A stretch of DNA of 64,000 nt from Halalkalibacter suaedae (GCF_017939705.1 NZ_JAGKSQ010000002.1:372001-436000); one strand, 5' to 3'; counted from the first letter of the stretch, positions 40,140 to 48,867 are shown. Numbers and translations are program-made. The notes: a model not told the origin generated them from the letters alone.

Positions 40140-40390
40140 AAAAAAGCCCATCATCTCTTAAGAGACGACAGGCTTGAACCTTCGTGGTACCACTCTTGTT
40201 GATTTGTTTATCCTAAAACAAATCCACTCTAAACCGATTACGGGGTTAATCGTTAAGGCCTGTGATAGCCTTACCACTCACGGATGAGTTGGGGAGTCTA
40301 TAGACTGTCTCTCACCAAAACGACAGCTCTCTGAACAATAGAGGATCCTTAATACTTCCGATCATTGTGTTTATTGAAATATTTGAATTT
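40140..40390 (-). promoter_or_regulatory. Leucine T-box leader
   Basis: A tRNA-sensing transcription-attenuation leader. On the minus strand the T-box sequence AAGAGTGGTACCACGAAGG (40200-40182) precedes a terminator AAGCCTGTCGTCTC/GAGATGATGGGCTT with T7 ending near 40140. Stem I holds AACTCATCCGTGAG, nearly the same as the specifier region of the B. subtilis ilv-leu T-box; the specifier codon CTC (Leu) is at 40288-40286. Uncharged tRNA-Leu(GAG) should permit read-through into leuA. Confidence 0.95.
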
Positions 40391-40395
40391 TCCTT

Positions 40396-40424
40396 ATATT
40401 AAATCGGTTATGAGTTACTGTCAA
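40396..40424 (-). promoter_or_regulatory. SigA promoter of the T-box/leuA transcript
   Basis: Minus strand TTGACA (40424-40419), 17-bp spacer, TAATAT (40401-40396), just ahead of the T-box leader. Confidence 0.85.
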
Positions 40425-40573
40425 GGGTATTTCAAAAAAAGACAAATAGCAAGATGGTCACTACGTAAAGAAGATGCATAGTTCTTTATTACTGATGGTT
40501 AATTAATTGATGTATTTTAATACTAATTTGATTATAATTTTCTAGATGATCTTTTATTGAAAGGAAGGAAGAT

Positions 40574-41164
40574 ATGTACACATTTGGTAGAGTTGTAATG
40601 AAAGCATTTCTACTCATTTTTGGTGGAGGCATCAAAGTATTGCAGCGGGATCGATTACCCAACATACATAACGGATACATTGTGGTTTGTACACATAGGA
40701 CATGGATTGATGTAGTAGCACTTGGTATTGCGATGAAACCGACTTCGTTATATTATATGGCAAAAAAAGAGTTGTTCCAAACGAAGCTAACTAATTGGTT
40801 ATTCTCATCATTGCATGCATTCCCTGTCGATAGAAAGAATCCTGGGCCGAGCACATTGAAAATACCTCAACGTCTAATAAAGCAAGGAAAGGTCGTCGGA
40901 ATTTTTCCAAGTGGTACGAGATCAACAGAAAATGTAGGTTTAAAAAGAGGTGCTTTTGTAATAGCAAAACGTGCTGGAGTCCCTATTATCCCAGCTGCTT
41001 ATAAGGGACCTAATTCACTGTTTGGAATTTTCAAGAGAGAGAAAATCAAGGTCATCTTTGGAGATCCAATCGATCTTAGCGACTACGATGCAAAAGAAGA
41101 CTCGGAAATTGCTTTACAAAAAATACAAACAATCTTTTCTCAACTTGAAAAAGAGCTAAATTAG
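40574..41164 (+). CDS. 1-acyl-sn-glycerol-3-phosphate acyltransferase (PlsC-like)
   Basis: A 196-residue membrane-associated acyltransferase that makes phosphatidic acid from lysophosphatidic acid. The HX4D box is CTHRTWIDVV near 40, block II LHAFPVDRKNPG near 86, and the EGTR-equivalent is FPSGTRSTE near 117; the P-containing block VPIIPAAYKG is near 137. Ribosome binding site AAGGAAGGAAG. Bacilli often have several PlsC paralogues, so whether it is the main one is unknown. Confidence 0.92.
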   Translation: MYTFGRVVMKAFLLIFGGGIKVLQRDRLPNIHNGYIVVCTHRTWIDVVALGIAMKPTSLYYMAKKELFQTKLTNWLFSSLHAFPVDRKNPGPSTLKIPQRLIKQGKVVGIFPSGTRSTENVGLKRGAFVIAKRAGVPIIPAAYKGPNSLFGIFKREKIKVIFGDPIDLSDYDAKEDSEIALQKIQTIFSQLEKELN

Positions 41165-41191
41165 TCAAGCTTCCTCAATCATTTTATCAAA

Positions 41192-41236
41192 AATCCTGTC
41201 GACACTATTGCATAAAACAATAATGTAGACAGGATT
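41192..41236 (-). terminator. Terminator between convergent genes
   Basis: AATCCTGTC...GACAGGATT stem with extra internal pairing; T-run on the minus side, so it mainly serves the glycosyltransferase-like gene. Confidence 0.65.
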
Positions 41237-41305
41237 AGCCCTCTTACTTGTTAATTATGCGTTGAATGAAAATCTACTCCATGTGAATATGAGTGTTCAA
41301 ACAGG

Positions 41306-42028
41306 TTATTTCCCGACATGAATTGCGGTTTCACTAATAATATAACTAAGACGTAACCTGGCTAACCACTTTTCTGAACTACTTTGATTTCCGATGATTC
41401 CATTAATTGCTTCGTGATATTCTAAACCTTCGACAGCAGTGTAGCCTATATTGAGTTTAGCGATTCTATGAATAATCATAGCCCATTCGGCATCTGTCAT
41501 CTTTTCTTTTGAATATGTATTAATATATGTCGCTGCTCTCCTTGTAAACATACAGGATCCAGCGGTTACGTCAACTTTTTGACCTAGCTCCATCGAAACA
41601 ATTTTGTTTGTAATTGTCTCTGTCTCAATCCATTCTATAGGATGTGTTTGCATCGCACGTTCTGTACGTCCTAGAATAAGATAATCTTCATCATGTTTAG
41701 TTGATACTGTCCTCTTTAATTCTTCTAAGTAATTCTCTCCCCAGGTCAACAGTCTATCAAAGTCACAGTAATGGAAAAACTCACTTTCTCCACCAAGTCC
41801 GAATTTTACCACTTCTCGTCTCGCCTCTGCTGCTCCTTTTTTGGGTATGATCTTCACATTGAAGTTGCTATTTTTCAGTTCTTTTATGTATTCAATTGAG
41901 GATTTGTCGCTAATAGCAATGAAAACCTCCCCGTAAATATGTTCAATTTCCTTTTTCAATTGATTCATTAATTTAAGATTTTTTGCGTTAGGGTCATGGG
42001 TAACCGTTAATAGTGCGACGTTAGTCAA
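41306..42028 (-). CDS. Glycosyltransferase-like (GT-A fold) protein
   Basis: A 240-residue soluble protein I place only tentatively. The start NVALLTVTHDPNAKN and a possible acidic metal motif HYCDFDRLL near 87 are reminiscent of GT-A family 2 nucleotide-sugar binding (DxD). Later VDVTAGSCMFTRRAA and MTDAEWAMIIHRIA resemble the acceptor half. Start is TTG 42028 with GAGAGATG. No sugar pathway genes nearby, so the role is unknown. Confidence 0.6.
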   Translation of the reverse strand: MTNVALLTVTHDPNAKNLKLMNQLKKEIEHIYGEVFIAISDKSSIEYIKELKNSNFNVKIIPKKGAAEARREVVKFGLGGESEFFHYCDFDRLLTWGENYLEELKRTVSTKHDEDYLILGRTERAMQTHPIEWIETETITNKIVSMELGQKVDVTAGSCMFTRRAATYINTYSKEKMTDAEWAMIIHRIAKLNIGYTAVEGLEYHEAINGIIGNQSSSEKWLARLRLSYIISETAIHVGK

Positions 42029-42096
42029 GTTTTATCATCTCTCTCTGAAAAGTAGATTACAAAATATACTATAGAATGACCGCCATATTAATTCAA

Positions 42097-42121
42097 GAAA
42101 GCAGAGTGTGATCTGCTTTCC
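42097..42121 (-). terminator. Hairpin after the redoxin selenoprotein gene
   Basis: GAAAGCAGA / TCTGCTTTC stem with 6-nt loop, 17 nt after the stop; T-run is short. Confidence 0.5.
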
Positions 42122-42138
42122 TGGATTAATGATAAAAA

Positions 42139-42912
42139 TTACTTTTTCTCATTTGAAGTGCCAGGAATAACACAGCCTTCAGGACTACAAACTAAATCCT
42201 TATTTAATAAAGCTTCCTCCGTCTTTTCCTTTTCTAGCTGTTTTTGTTGCCATTCAATGTCAATCGTTGGTGAAAATTTCTCAGGATGCCGGATGTACCA
42301 TCTCTGCTTCCTGATTAAGAAATTATCTGCATTAAGTAATAAAGCTTCATCCAATTCTTTTAAAGCTTCTTCAATTTTATCATTATTGTAATACTCCATT
42401 CCCAACTTGAACTTGGTCTGTGAAAGCTGCTTTTCAAGTGCATTAGTTGGATTGGACGGGTTAAAATAGTGATCATCTAATTCTACTTTTTCAACTTCGT
42501 TAAAAAGTAATGTTCTAACAGCTTCTATATGATCTGTATTAGAAACTTGAAAGCCTTGTTTAATTAAGCGAATGACACCTGCTTTGTCAATGAAAATACC
42601 ATTCGGGACAATATTGAAGTTAAACAAATTGGCAAGCTTATTTTCAGGATCAACAACAGTTGTAAAGGAAAGATCTTCAGAATATGGCTTCGCTACATCA
42701 GCACCTTGAATATCAACAGAAACGGATAAAATTTCAAAATCTTTATGTTTATATTTTTCATAAAATTCCTGCCACCCTGGCAGTTGATCTCTACAACGTC
42801 ACCAAGAAGCCCACATAAATAGTAGCGTGTTTTTTCCTTGATAATCATTAATTGAGACTTCTTTTCCATCTAAATCAAAAAGTTGAACAGTTGGCATCTT
42901 TTGTAATAACAC
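42139..42912 (-). CDS. TlpA/redoxin-like selenoprotein with TPR and C-x4-C tail
   Basis: Read through one in-frame TGA (42801-42799, codon 38) this is a 257-residue protein. Residues 6-150 are a thioredoxin/TlpA-type redoxin: PTVQLFDLDGKEVSI, then FMWASW-U-RCRDQLP where TGA replaces the first active-site Cys, then VSVDIQGADV and IVPNGIFIDKAG. A TPR-like helical part follows (KFKLGMEYYNNDKIEEALKELDEA), and the end is LVCSPEGCVIPG. GTG 42912 has AAGGAGGGA at good distance, so the full frame is the real gene; the ORF starting at 42627 lacks the active site. Spacing here is U-x-C rather than U-x-x-C. A SECIS-like hairpin follows the TGA. Confidence 0.85.
42769..42801 (-). promoter_or_regulatory. 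Bacterial SECIS element candidate in redoxin gene
   Basis: TGA at 42801-42799, then 21 nt to the loop of hairpin CTGCCA-GGG-TGGCAG (42783-42769). Distance (16-37 nt) and a G at the start of the apical loop meet the published bSECIS pattern. Confidence 0.75.
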
Positions 42913-43075
42913 TGTATCCCTCCTTTTTAGCTTTAGTTTACTTTATACAGTTATTTTAAACCAATCATCTGCTTCCATTCCATCGACTAGTACCATGTAA
43001 TCATAATAAAGAATGCATGAGGCCTTAACAATAGACAACAATAAGAAGTAATAGAGAACGAAAGGAGAATCGATT

Positions 43076-43762
43076 ATGACTTTACTTGAACTTTCAATTA
43101 GAGTCTTACTTGCTTTTGTAGTCTTATTAACTTTGACTAAAATAATGGGAAGAAAAGAACTATCCCAGATGACGTATTTCAATTATGTATCAGGAATTAC
43201 AATTGGTGCAATTGCAGGTGTATTAGTTATTGATTCAAACGTCAGTATCAGAAATGGTGTATTTGCACTGGTTGCTTGGACTTCTGTAACAATCTTGCTT
43301 GGGTTTATTGATATTGGATCAAAAAAAGCACGCAATATGATTGAAGGTGAGCCGAAAATCTTGATTAAAAAGGGTCAAATTATGGAACAGGAGCTACGGA
43401 AAGTACGTCTCGACATTGATGCATTAAATGCCTTACTAAGACAAAAAGATGTTTTCGCTATTTCTGAAGTTGATTATGCTATTTTTGAGACAGATGGCAA
43501 TCTTTCTGTCCTTAAAAAAGAAACTGAAAATAATGGATTTCCCAAACAGGAAATGTCAAAGCATGCTCCACCTATAGCCACTGCTGTAATTTCAGATGGA
43601 GTAATTCAAGAGGAAAACTTATCTAAATTAAATATTGATCACGCTTGGGTAAATGAACAATTACATCAAGCTGGAATTTCTAAAATCGAAGACGTGTTTT
43701 ATGCTGAATTACAAAAAGATGGTAGCTTATATATCGACCAAAAACATGATGTAATTCACTAA
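43076..43762 (+). CDS. YetF-family membrane protein (DUF421)
   Basis: A 228-residue protein with three N-terminal hydrophobic helices (LSIRVLLAFVVLLTLTKIM, GITIGAIAGVLVID, NGVFALVAWTSVTILLGF), the family motif MGRKELSQMTYFNYVSGI, and a soluble C-terminal DUF421 region (EGEPKILIKKGQI, LDALNALLRQKDVFAISEVDYAI). Paralogues YdfS/YetF are found in spores; related spore-membrane proteins affect germination and heat resistance. Start ATG 43076 with AAGGAGAA. Confidence 0.9.
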   Translation: MTLLELSIRVLLAFVVLLTLTKIMGRKELSQMTYFNYVSGITIGAIAGVLVIDSNVSIRNGVFALVAWTSVTILLGFIDIGSKKARNMIEGEPKILIKKGQIMEQELRKVRLDIDALNALLRQKDVFAISEVDYAIFETDGNLSVLKKETENNGFPKQEMSKHAPPIATAVISDGVIQEENLSKLNIDHAWVNEQLHQAGISKIEDVFYAELQKDGSLYIDQKHDVIH

Positions 43763-43869
43763 GTGGCTTACTGGAAAACAGTTAGTGAGTATTCTAATTC
43801 AGGGGAAATGAATTCCTAGCTTAGGACAACGTTAGTTTTTCATCTGTTTTCTTAACTATTCTCCAAATG

Positions 43870-43916
43870 AAAAGCTAAGTCATCTGCCTCTTAAACCAGT
43901 GACTTAGCTTTAATTT
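43870..43916. terminator. Bidirectional terminator
   Basis: AAAGCTAAGTCA / TGACTTAGCTTT stem between the convergent yetF-type and P450 genes. Confidence 0.75.
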
Positions 43917-43934
43917 ATATTATTTATATGAGGA

Positions 43935-45197
43935 CTATTTTCTCTTCACATTTCTAATGATAATCTTACTCTCAGGCAAACTTGGTATTTCATTCATACT
44001 AAATTGTAATTCTTGCTCTGGTAGCTCATATCTCATTTTATTGACAAGATTATCTAAACTAACCTTCATGATATCAATCGTAATCCATTCTCCTGCACAT
44101 CTATGTCCAATATCATATTCTCCTCCACCCTGTGGGATAAAATCAAATGGACTTTTGTCCCATTGTATAAAACGATCAGGCTCAAAACGATCGGGATTTT
44201 CCCAATCATCTGGATGGTGATTTGTGCCATATAAATCCAGTAGTGTCAACGTGCCTTTCTCGAATTCATATCCGCCCCAAGTGAAATCGTCTTTGACACG
44301 TGCTGCGGTAAACGGGAAAAAAGGATAATATCTTCGCACCTCTTGTACAAAGCGTTTAAGATGTTCCTGATCCCCTGTTTTTAGCTTTTCAACTTCCTCT
44401 GGATAATGATGAATAGCAAGTGCAGTAAAACAAATGTAGACTGAAATCGCAACAATTGGCCGTAGTAAATTAATAAGTTCAACTGCTACAATTTTCTCAT
44501 CTACTAACTCACCATTTGTATCGCGGTGCCACGAAAATTTATAAAGAGCTCGATCTTGTTCGGGTTGTATTGCTCCTGTCCTAACCTTTTTTACAAGGAC
44601 CTCTACCCTATCTTCTATTTTGGACCTGGCCATTCGGCCTTTCCAGTGGCTTGGACCAAGTGCAGCGGCGGTTTCAAACATAAGACCAAGTTCTTTTGAC
44701 CAATCATCTATATCTTCACCTATCGGAATCCCTGTCCATTTGCTAGCAACGAGTGCTAGAATTTTCTTTGATTCATCGTATAGGACAATAGTGTCATCCC
44801 TTAGCCCCCAACTAGTAATTGCCTTTCTCCATTCTTCCTCTGTTAATTCCGATATTTCTTGAAGTGATTCTTTCGTCATTAATGACATGAACATACCTTT
44901 TCTTTCTCGATGAGCGTCTCCATCTAAGCCTTGAACGCCACCTTGACCAAATAATGTCTTCTCGATTCGTTTTGGTGCCGCTCCAACTCTTGTAAACTTG
45001 TCATTATCATAAAATAACTTTGCGGTTTCTTTTCCTGTTAAACAAATCGTCTTCTCCGCGAGTAGCTTAGTTTCAAAGACATTCGAATGAAACATGTGAC
45101 TTCTGTTTAGAATAAACTGATAGCCTTCCTGTAATAACTTTAGACTATGATCAAAACCCTCTTCTATTGGCATAGTATGTTTGTTATTCATTATCAT
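43935..45197 (-). CDS. Cytochrome P450 CYP152 fatty-acid peroxygenase
   Basis: A 420-residue soluble haem enzyme that uses hydrogen peroxide to hydroxylate fatty acids. The haem-Cys loop reads GGGEYDIGHRCAGEW near 360; the substrate-carboxylate Arg is in LLRPIVAISVY near 240, both CYP152 hallmarks. The position equivalent to His85 of the decarboxylase OleT appears to be Gln (GVQGLDGDAH), as in the alpha/beta-hydroxylase CypC (BSbeta), so hydroxylation rather than alkene formation is predicted. Ribosome binding site GGAGG; ATG 45197 or 45191. Confidence 0.92.
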   Translation of the reverse strand: MIMNNKHTMPIEEGFDHSLKLLQEGYQFILNRSHMFHSNVFETKLLAEKTICLTGKETAKLFYDNDKFTRVGAAPKRIEKTLFGQGGVQGLDGDAHRERKGMFMSLMTKESLQEISELTEEEWRKAITSWGLRDDTIVLYDESKKILALVASKWTGIPIGEDIDDWSKELGLMFETAAALGPSHWKGRMARSKIEDRVEVLVKKVRTGAIQPEQDRALYKFSWHRDTNGELVDEKIVAVELINLLRPIVAISVYICFTALAIHHYPEEVEKLKTGDQEHLKRFVQEVRRYYPFFPFTAARVKDDFTWGGYEFEKGTLTLLDLYGTNHHPDDWENPDRFEPDRFIQWDKSPFDFIPQGGGEYDIGHRCAGEWITIDIMKVSLDNLVNKMRYELPEQELQFSMNEIPSLPESKIIIRNVKRK

Positions 45198-45297
45198 CTA
45201 GTCCTCCGTATTAACAATCATTTCAATACTTACTATTATTCCCAACTACTTGCGATAAGAAACCACTGTTTATCCTATATGAATAACATGCCGTTTC

Positions 45298-45326
45298 TTG
45301 TAAACTTATTATCTATGGGATATAAT
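45298..45326 (+). promoter_or_regulatory. SigA promoter of the PAS-STAS gene
   Basis: TTGTAA at 45298-45303, 17-bp spacer, TATAAT at 45321-45326. Confidence 0.7.
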
Positions 45327-45358
45327 TACGTAAATTGTAAACTAAGGTGGAAAAAGCC

Positions 45359-46132
45359 ATGAATCGACAAGTACCTATCAATCTTTCATGTACTGATGCG
45401 CTAAATAGCATAGGAGAAAATATCATCATTGCTGATAAGGAGTTCAAAATTAGCTGGATGAACATTGAAGCGATAAAAACACTTTCAGTTGTAGCTCCAT
45501 TTTATAATTTGGAAAACGCTGAGAAAATGATTGGCTTAAATATGGATTTTTTCCATAAGAGACCCGGACATCAACAACAAATTATGAAACATTTAAGTGA
45601 GAGTCACAGAGCGAGAATTAATATAAAAGGTGTACTGGATGCCGATATCGTTATTACCCCGATAAAGTGTGAACAGAATCCCCAGGATATCGAAGGATAT
45701 ATGGTTATGCTAATGGATATCACTTCACAAGCAGAAGAACAAAAGAAGAGAGAACAGCTGATTAGAGAGCTATCTGTTCCTATTTTAAATATATGGGATA
45801 AGACAATCGCATTGACACTTATAGGACAGTTAGATGTAGATCGCGGTGAAATGGTTATAGCAACCGTCTTAGAGGAATGTGTCTCAAAGGGGATTGAATT
45901 TGTCATTTTAAGTCTTGCAGGAATCAATAGTTTTGATGACAGTATTAGAGCGAACCTTCAAAAACTATACGACTGTTTGAAATTAATCGGTGTCCAATGT
46001 ATCATAGTTGGTATTAAACCAAAGCTAGCATTAAATATTATTGAGCTGAACAATAGTCTCACTTTTAGAGATGCAAATTCTGCGTTGAAATACATAATGA
46101 AACACCAAAATATGAAACTAGCTCAAATTTAA
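45359..46132 (+). CDS. PAS-STAS domain protein (RsbR-like)
   Basis: About 257 residues. N-terminal PAS-like sensor (ENIIIADKEFKISWMN near 20-35; closes with GYMVMLMDITSQAEEQKKRE near 120-140), a short coiled linker, then a STAS domain (PILNIWDKTIALTLIGQLDV..., FVILSLAGINSFDDSI, SLTFRDANSALKYI). Architecture resembles RsbR/YtvA stressosome proteins, but no LOV Cys motif is visible and no rsbS/rsbT genes are adjacent. Start ATG 45359 after AAGGTGG. Confidence 0.85.
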   Translation: MNRQVPINLSCTDALNSIGENIIIADKEFKISWMNIEAIKTLSVVAPFYNLENAEKMIGLNMDFFHKRPGHQQQIMKHLSESHRARINIKGVLDADIVITPIKCEQNPQDIEGYMVMLMDITSQAEEQKKREQLIRELSVPILNIWDKTIALTLIGQLDVDRGEMVIATVLEECVSKGIEFVILSLAGINSFDDSIRANLQKLYDCLKLIGVQCIIVGIKPKLALNIIELNNSLTFRDANSALKYIMKHQNMKLAQI

Positions 46133-46169
46133 TTTTGATGATCAACTAAATCTTCTTTTACTACAGAAA

Positions 46170-46202
46170 TCCACCAATATAATGGTGGGTTTGTTTTATC
46201 TT
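46170..46202 (+). terminator. Terminator of the PAS-STAS gene
   Basis: TCCACCA-ATATAA-TGGTGGG hairpin followed by a T-rich tract. Confidence 0.7.
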
Positions 46203-46374
46203 TTTAATGTATTCGTTTCTAAAAAAATAGAAAAACTATACGGATACATAACAAGATTTTGGTGTACTGGCTCTACTTAACAATCTAATACCCACACCCC
46301 TAACCTAACTAAGCATGCTCCCAAACATCGCAAAAAAATTATTTATGAAAATTATGCTTACATAATAATTTTAA
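46203..46374. other. AT-rich intergenic stretch, no gene seen
   Basis: No open frame with ribosome binding site or clear structure between the PAS-STAS terminator and the acetate-transporter promoter. Confidence 0.5.
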
Positions 46375-46403
46375 TTGAAATGGTGAGTTTTTTCGTGTAA
46401 ATT
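46375..46403 (+). promoter_or_regulatory. Probable promoter of the acetate transporter
   Basis: TTGAAA at 46375-46380, 17-bp spacer, TAAATT at 46398-46403. Confidence 0.45.
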
Positions 46404-46433
46404 AGTCAAGTATGTTTAATAGGAGGTATCATC

Positions 46434-47051
46434 ATGAGTCAAACTCAAACAAATCAACGTGTTCAAATTGTTACGGCAGACCCTTCTGCTATCGGTCTCT
46501 TTGGGCTAGCTATGGTCACTTTAGTCGCATCCTCTGCAAAGCTAGGTTGGACAGATGGAGTTTCATTCGTTCTTCCATGGGCCATTTTCTTAGGAGGGAT
46601 TGCACAACTTTTTGCAGCAGTGCAAGATGCCAAGCATAATAATACATTTGGGACGACAGCTTTCGGAGCATTTGGATTATTTTGGTTAGGTGTTGGAACA
46701 ACTTGGCTAATTAATTATGGGGTTTTCGGTGAAGCTGCGGCTGCGGCTGCGGATCCAAACCAGTTAGGTGTAGCCTATATTGGGTATTTAATCTTTAGTT
46801 TATTTATGACAATCGGTGCGATGGAAACACATAAAGTCCTATTTATTATTTTTGTCCTCATCGACTTCTTGTTTATTGGACTAGCTCTTTCAACCTTAGG
46901 AATCATGCCCGAATTCATGCATCAACTAGCAGCAGTATCTGAATTATTAATTGCTATTTTTAGTTTCTACGGTTCGGCAGCTAGTGTTTTAAATAACCAT
47001 TTCGGGAAAGTAACGATACCAGTAGGAAAGCCTTTCGGGATTTTTAAATAA
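46434..47051 (+). CDS. Acetate/succinate transporter of the GPR1/FUN34/YaaH (SatP) family
   Basis: A 205-residue protein with six hydrophobic helices. The N-terminal family signature NPAPLGL-type is replaced by DPSAIGLFGLAMVTLVASS, and GGIAQLFAA, FGTTAFGAFGLFWLGVG and MTIGAMETHKVLF follow in order. Transports acetate (and sometimes succinate) across the membrane. Ribosome binding site AGGAGG. Monocistronic with a strong terminator. Confidence 0.9.
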   Translation: MSQTQTNQRVQIVTADPSAIGLFGLAMVTLVASSAKLGWTDGVSFVLPWAIFLGGIAQLFAAVQDAKHNNTFGTTAFGAFGLFWLGVGTTWLINYGVFGEAAAAAADPNQLGVAYIGYLIFSLFMTIGAMETHKVLFIIFVLIDFLFIGLALSTLGIMPEFMHQLAAVSELLIAIFSFYGSAASVLNNHFGKVTIPVGKPFGIFK

Positions 47052-47069
47052 AGTTACTTTACAAAAGGA

Positions 47070-47108
47070 AAGGATAGACAAGAACTTCATCTTGTCTATC
47101 CTTTTTTG
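47070..47108 (+). terminator. Terminator of acetate transporter gene
   Basis: AGGATAGACAAGA / TCTTGTCTATCCT hairpin with T6; it also faces the convergent DUF4097 gene. Confidence 0.9.
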
Positions 47109-47111
47109 AAA

Positions 47112-47966
47112 TTATTTTTTCTTTACAGTGATACTTCCATTGTCTGTAGTAAGTTTAATTAGATGGTCACCGTTTCCTATCACCTTGTTTTTCGATGTAT
47201 CTCCTAATAAATCAACTTCTCCATTATCTACATCGATTAAAAAGGTTGTATTAGTTGGTTCATTCTCTGTCTCAATCACAATCTCACCGTTATTTGTTTC
47301 AAATTCAATAGACCGATCTAAATCAGTAGTAAATAACGAAACACTACCGTTATTTGTTCTACCAAAAATCTCCCCTTCAATATCGCTCAAATTAATTTCT
47401 CCATTTTTAGTGGAAGTACTGACAGATTCACTAGCACTAATATTGTCTAACTCAATTGATCCATTATCTGCTTCAACATTCAAGACTGAGCTATTAATGT
47501 TTGTTAATTCAATCTCTCCATTGTTTGTCTTAGTTGAAAAATCGATTGCTTTGAAATCATTCACTGAAATTCGTCCATTATTGTTATTGATTTCGATTAA
47601 TTGATATTCTTTTTCTGGGACATGTATTTTTAAAGCTTGATTCATTGTAAAGAAATTAAAGTTAAATAATTTTTTGTTGATATTCTCTACTGTAACAATA
47701 AGTGAACCCTCCTTAACCTCACTAGATATTAAGTAGTCTGAAGGATTTCCGGTGAATTCTACTTTTGTAACATCATTTGTCGGAAGGAGTTCTACCTCCG
47801 CGTTATCTGAATCAATCTTTATAGAAGAATATTCTTCGTTTTCTATAATAGTCTCCTCTGTTGTCGTTAACGCCATACTTGATTTATAGGTTGCAGCACT
47901 TCCTACAATTCCAATGATAACTAATAAAGAAGCTAATATTAAAATAATTCCTGTTCTTTTACTCAT
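47112..47966 (-). CDS. DUF4097 (YvlB-like) beta-helical protein
   Basis: A 284-residue protein with an N-terminal membrane anchor (IILILASLLVIIGIVGSAA) and an extracytoplasmic right-handed beta-solenoid made of repeated NNGEI/NGSI turns (NNNGRISV, NNGEIELTN, DNGSIELDN, KNGEINLSD, NNGSVSL and so on, spaced about 18-22 residues). Typical last gene of PadR-DUF1700-DUF4097 operons, which respond to envelope stress. Overlaps the preceding gene by ATGA. Confidence 0.88.
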   Translation of the reverse strand: MSKRTGIILILASLLVIIGIVGSAATYKSSMALTTTEETIIENEEYSSIKIDSDNAEVELLPTNDVTKVEFTGNPSDYLISSEVKEGSLIVTVENINKKLFNFNFFTMNQALKIHVPEKEYQLIEINNNNGRISVNDFKAIDFSTKTNNGEIELTNINSSVLNVEADNGSIELDNISASESVSTSTKNGEINLSDIEGEIFGRTNNGSVSLFTTDLDRSIEFETNNGEIVIETENEPTNTTFLIDVDNGEVDLLGDTSKNKVIGNGDHLIKLTTDNGSITVKKK

Positions 47967-48520
47967 GATTTCAGACCTCCTTTAACAAGTTTTACGTTAA
48001 ATTTCAAATAGCGAACAAAGCCTTTACTTAATAACTGAGTAATTTTGATCATCGCAATGATGAGAAACAATCCAATTCCACAAAATCCAATTGTTATGAA
48101 TAATTCAAAAAGTTCAAATGTATTTGGATAAATAAGTACATTTACTAAAAGCAGTATTGGTGAAGAAGTTAAGGCAATTCCAGATATCCAACCCGCTAAG
48201 ACGATGGCAACTAAAGCGATAAATGGTCCAATGACAATAATAAGGTTAAAAAAGCTTAAACCAATAATGGCCCAGACAGCTCTTAGGATATTACCTATGG
48301 TTGCAGATGTTTGCATTTTATCTAAATGGTAGGTCGCAATCATATCCCGTGCAATCGTTTGAGGTGAGCCGAGTGAAGCGGATATCTCTTCTTCTGGTTT
48401 CCCCTGTTCCTTACCAATAGCAAAATGCTCCTCAAAATCTAAGATAATATCTTGTCGTTCTTCAACAGACAATTGTGTTAAAGACGATTCTAACTGAGTT
48501 AGAAATTGATTTTTAGTCAT
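47963..48520 (-). CDS. DUF1700 (HAAS domain) membrane protein
   Basis: A 185-residue protein. The N-terminal HAAS domain (FLTQLESSLTQLSVEERQ, EEEISASLGSPQTIARDMI, about 1-65) partners PadR-like regulators; four hydrophobic helices follow. Translation is coupled on both sides: 8-nt overlap with the padR gene and 4-nt overlap with the DUF4097 gene. Confidence 0.88.
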   Translation of the reverse strand: MTKNQFLTQLESSLTQLSVEERQDIILDFEEHFAIGKEQGKPEEEISASLGSPQTIARDMIATYHLDKMQTSATIGNILRAVWAIIGLSFFNLIIVIGPFIALVAIVLAGWISGIALTSSPILLLVNVLIYPNTFELFELFITIGFCGIGLFLIIAMIKITQLLSKGFVRYLKFNVKLVKGGLKS

Positions 48521-48836
48521 TGTCTACACCTTCCTTTATAATTTGATTAACTCCATTTGTGAATTCATGCCACTCTTTCATCAATTGATGCAAAAAAGCT
48601 CTCCCGTCGTGAGTAAGTTTATAATACTTACGTGAAGGACCTTCTGTTGATTCTTTTAAATACGTTGTAAAATAACCTTCCTTTGACAATCGTCTTAGCA
48701 ATGGGTAGACCGAACCTTCTGAAATGGCAATTTGTTCGGATATTTTTTGAACAAGCTCATAGCCATAACGATCTTGTTTATCTAGAAGGACGAGAACACA
48801 TAACTCGAGTACCCCTTTTTTAAACTGGACATTCAC
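48513..48836 (-). CDS. PadR-family transcriptional regulator
   Basis: A 107-residue winged-helix regulator. The PadR core is clear: LELCVLVLLDKQDRYGYELVQKI, the recognition part SEGSVYPLLRRLSKEGYF and the wing GPSRKYYKLTHDGRAFL. Probably represses its own operon through the palindromes ahead of it. Start is GTG 48836 with GTGGGGTGA upstream. Confidence 0.92.
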   Translation of the reverse strand: MNVQFKKGVLELCVLVLLDKQDRYGYELVQKISEQIAISEGSVYPLLRRLSKEGYFTTYLKESTEGPSRKYYKLTHDGRAFLHQLMKEWHEFTNGVNQIIKEGVDND

Positions 48837-48867
48837 TATTTAGTCACCCCACATCCCTTTATTAACT

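Noticed and set aside
42158-42391. Plus-strand ORF antisense to the redoxin gene
   Set aside because: Shadow of the selenoprotein's coding frame; no start signal.
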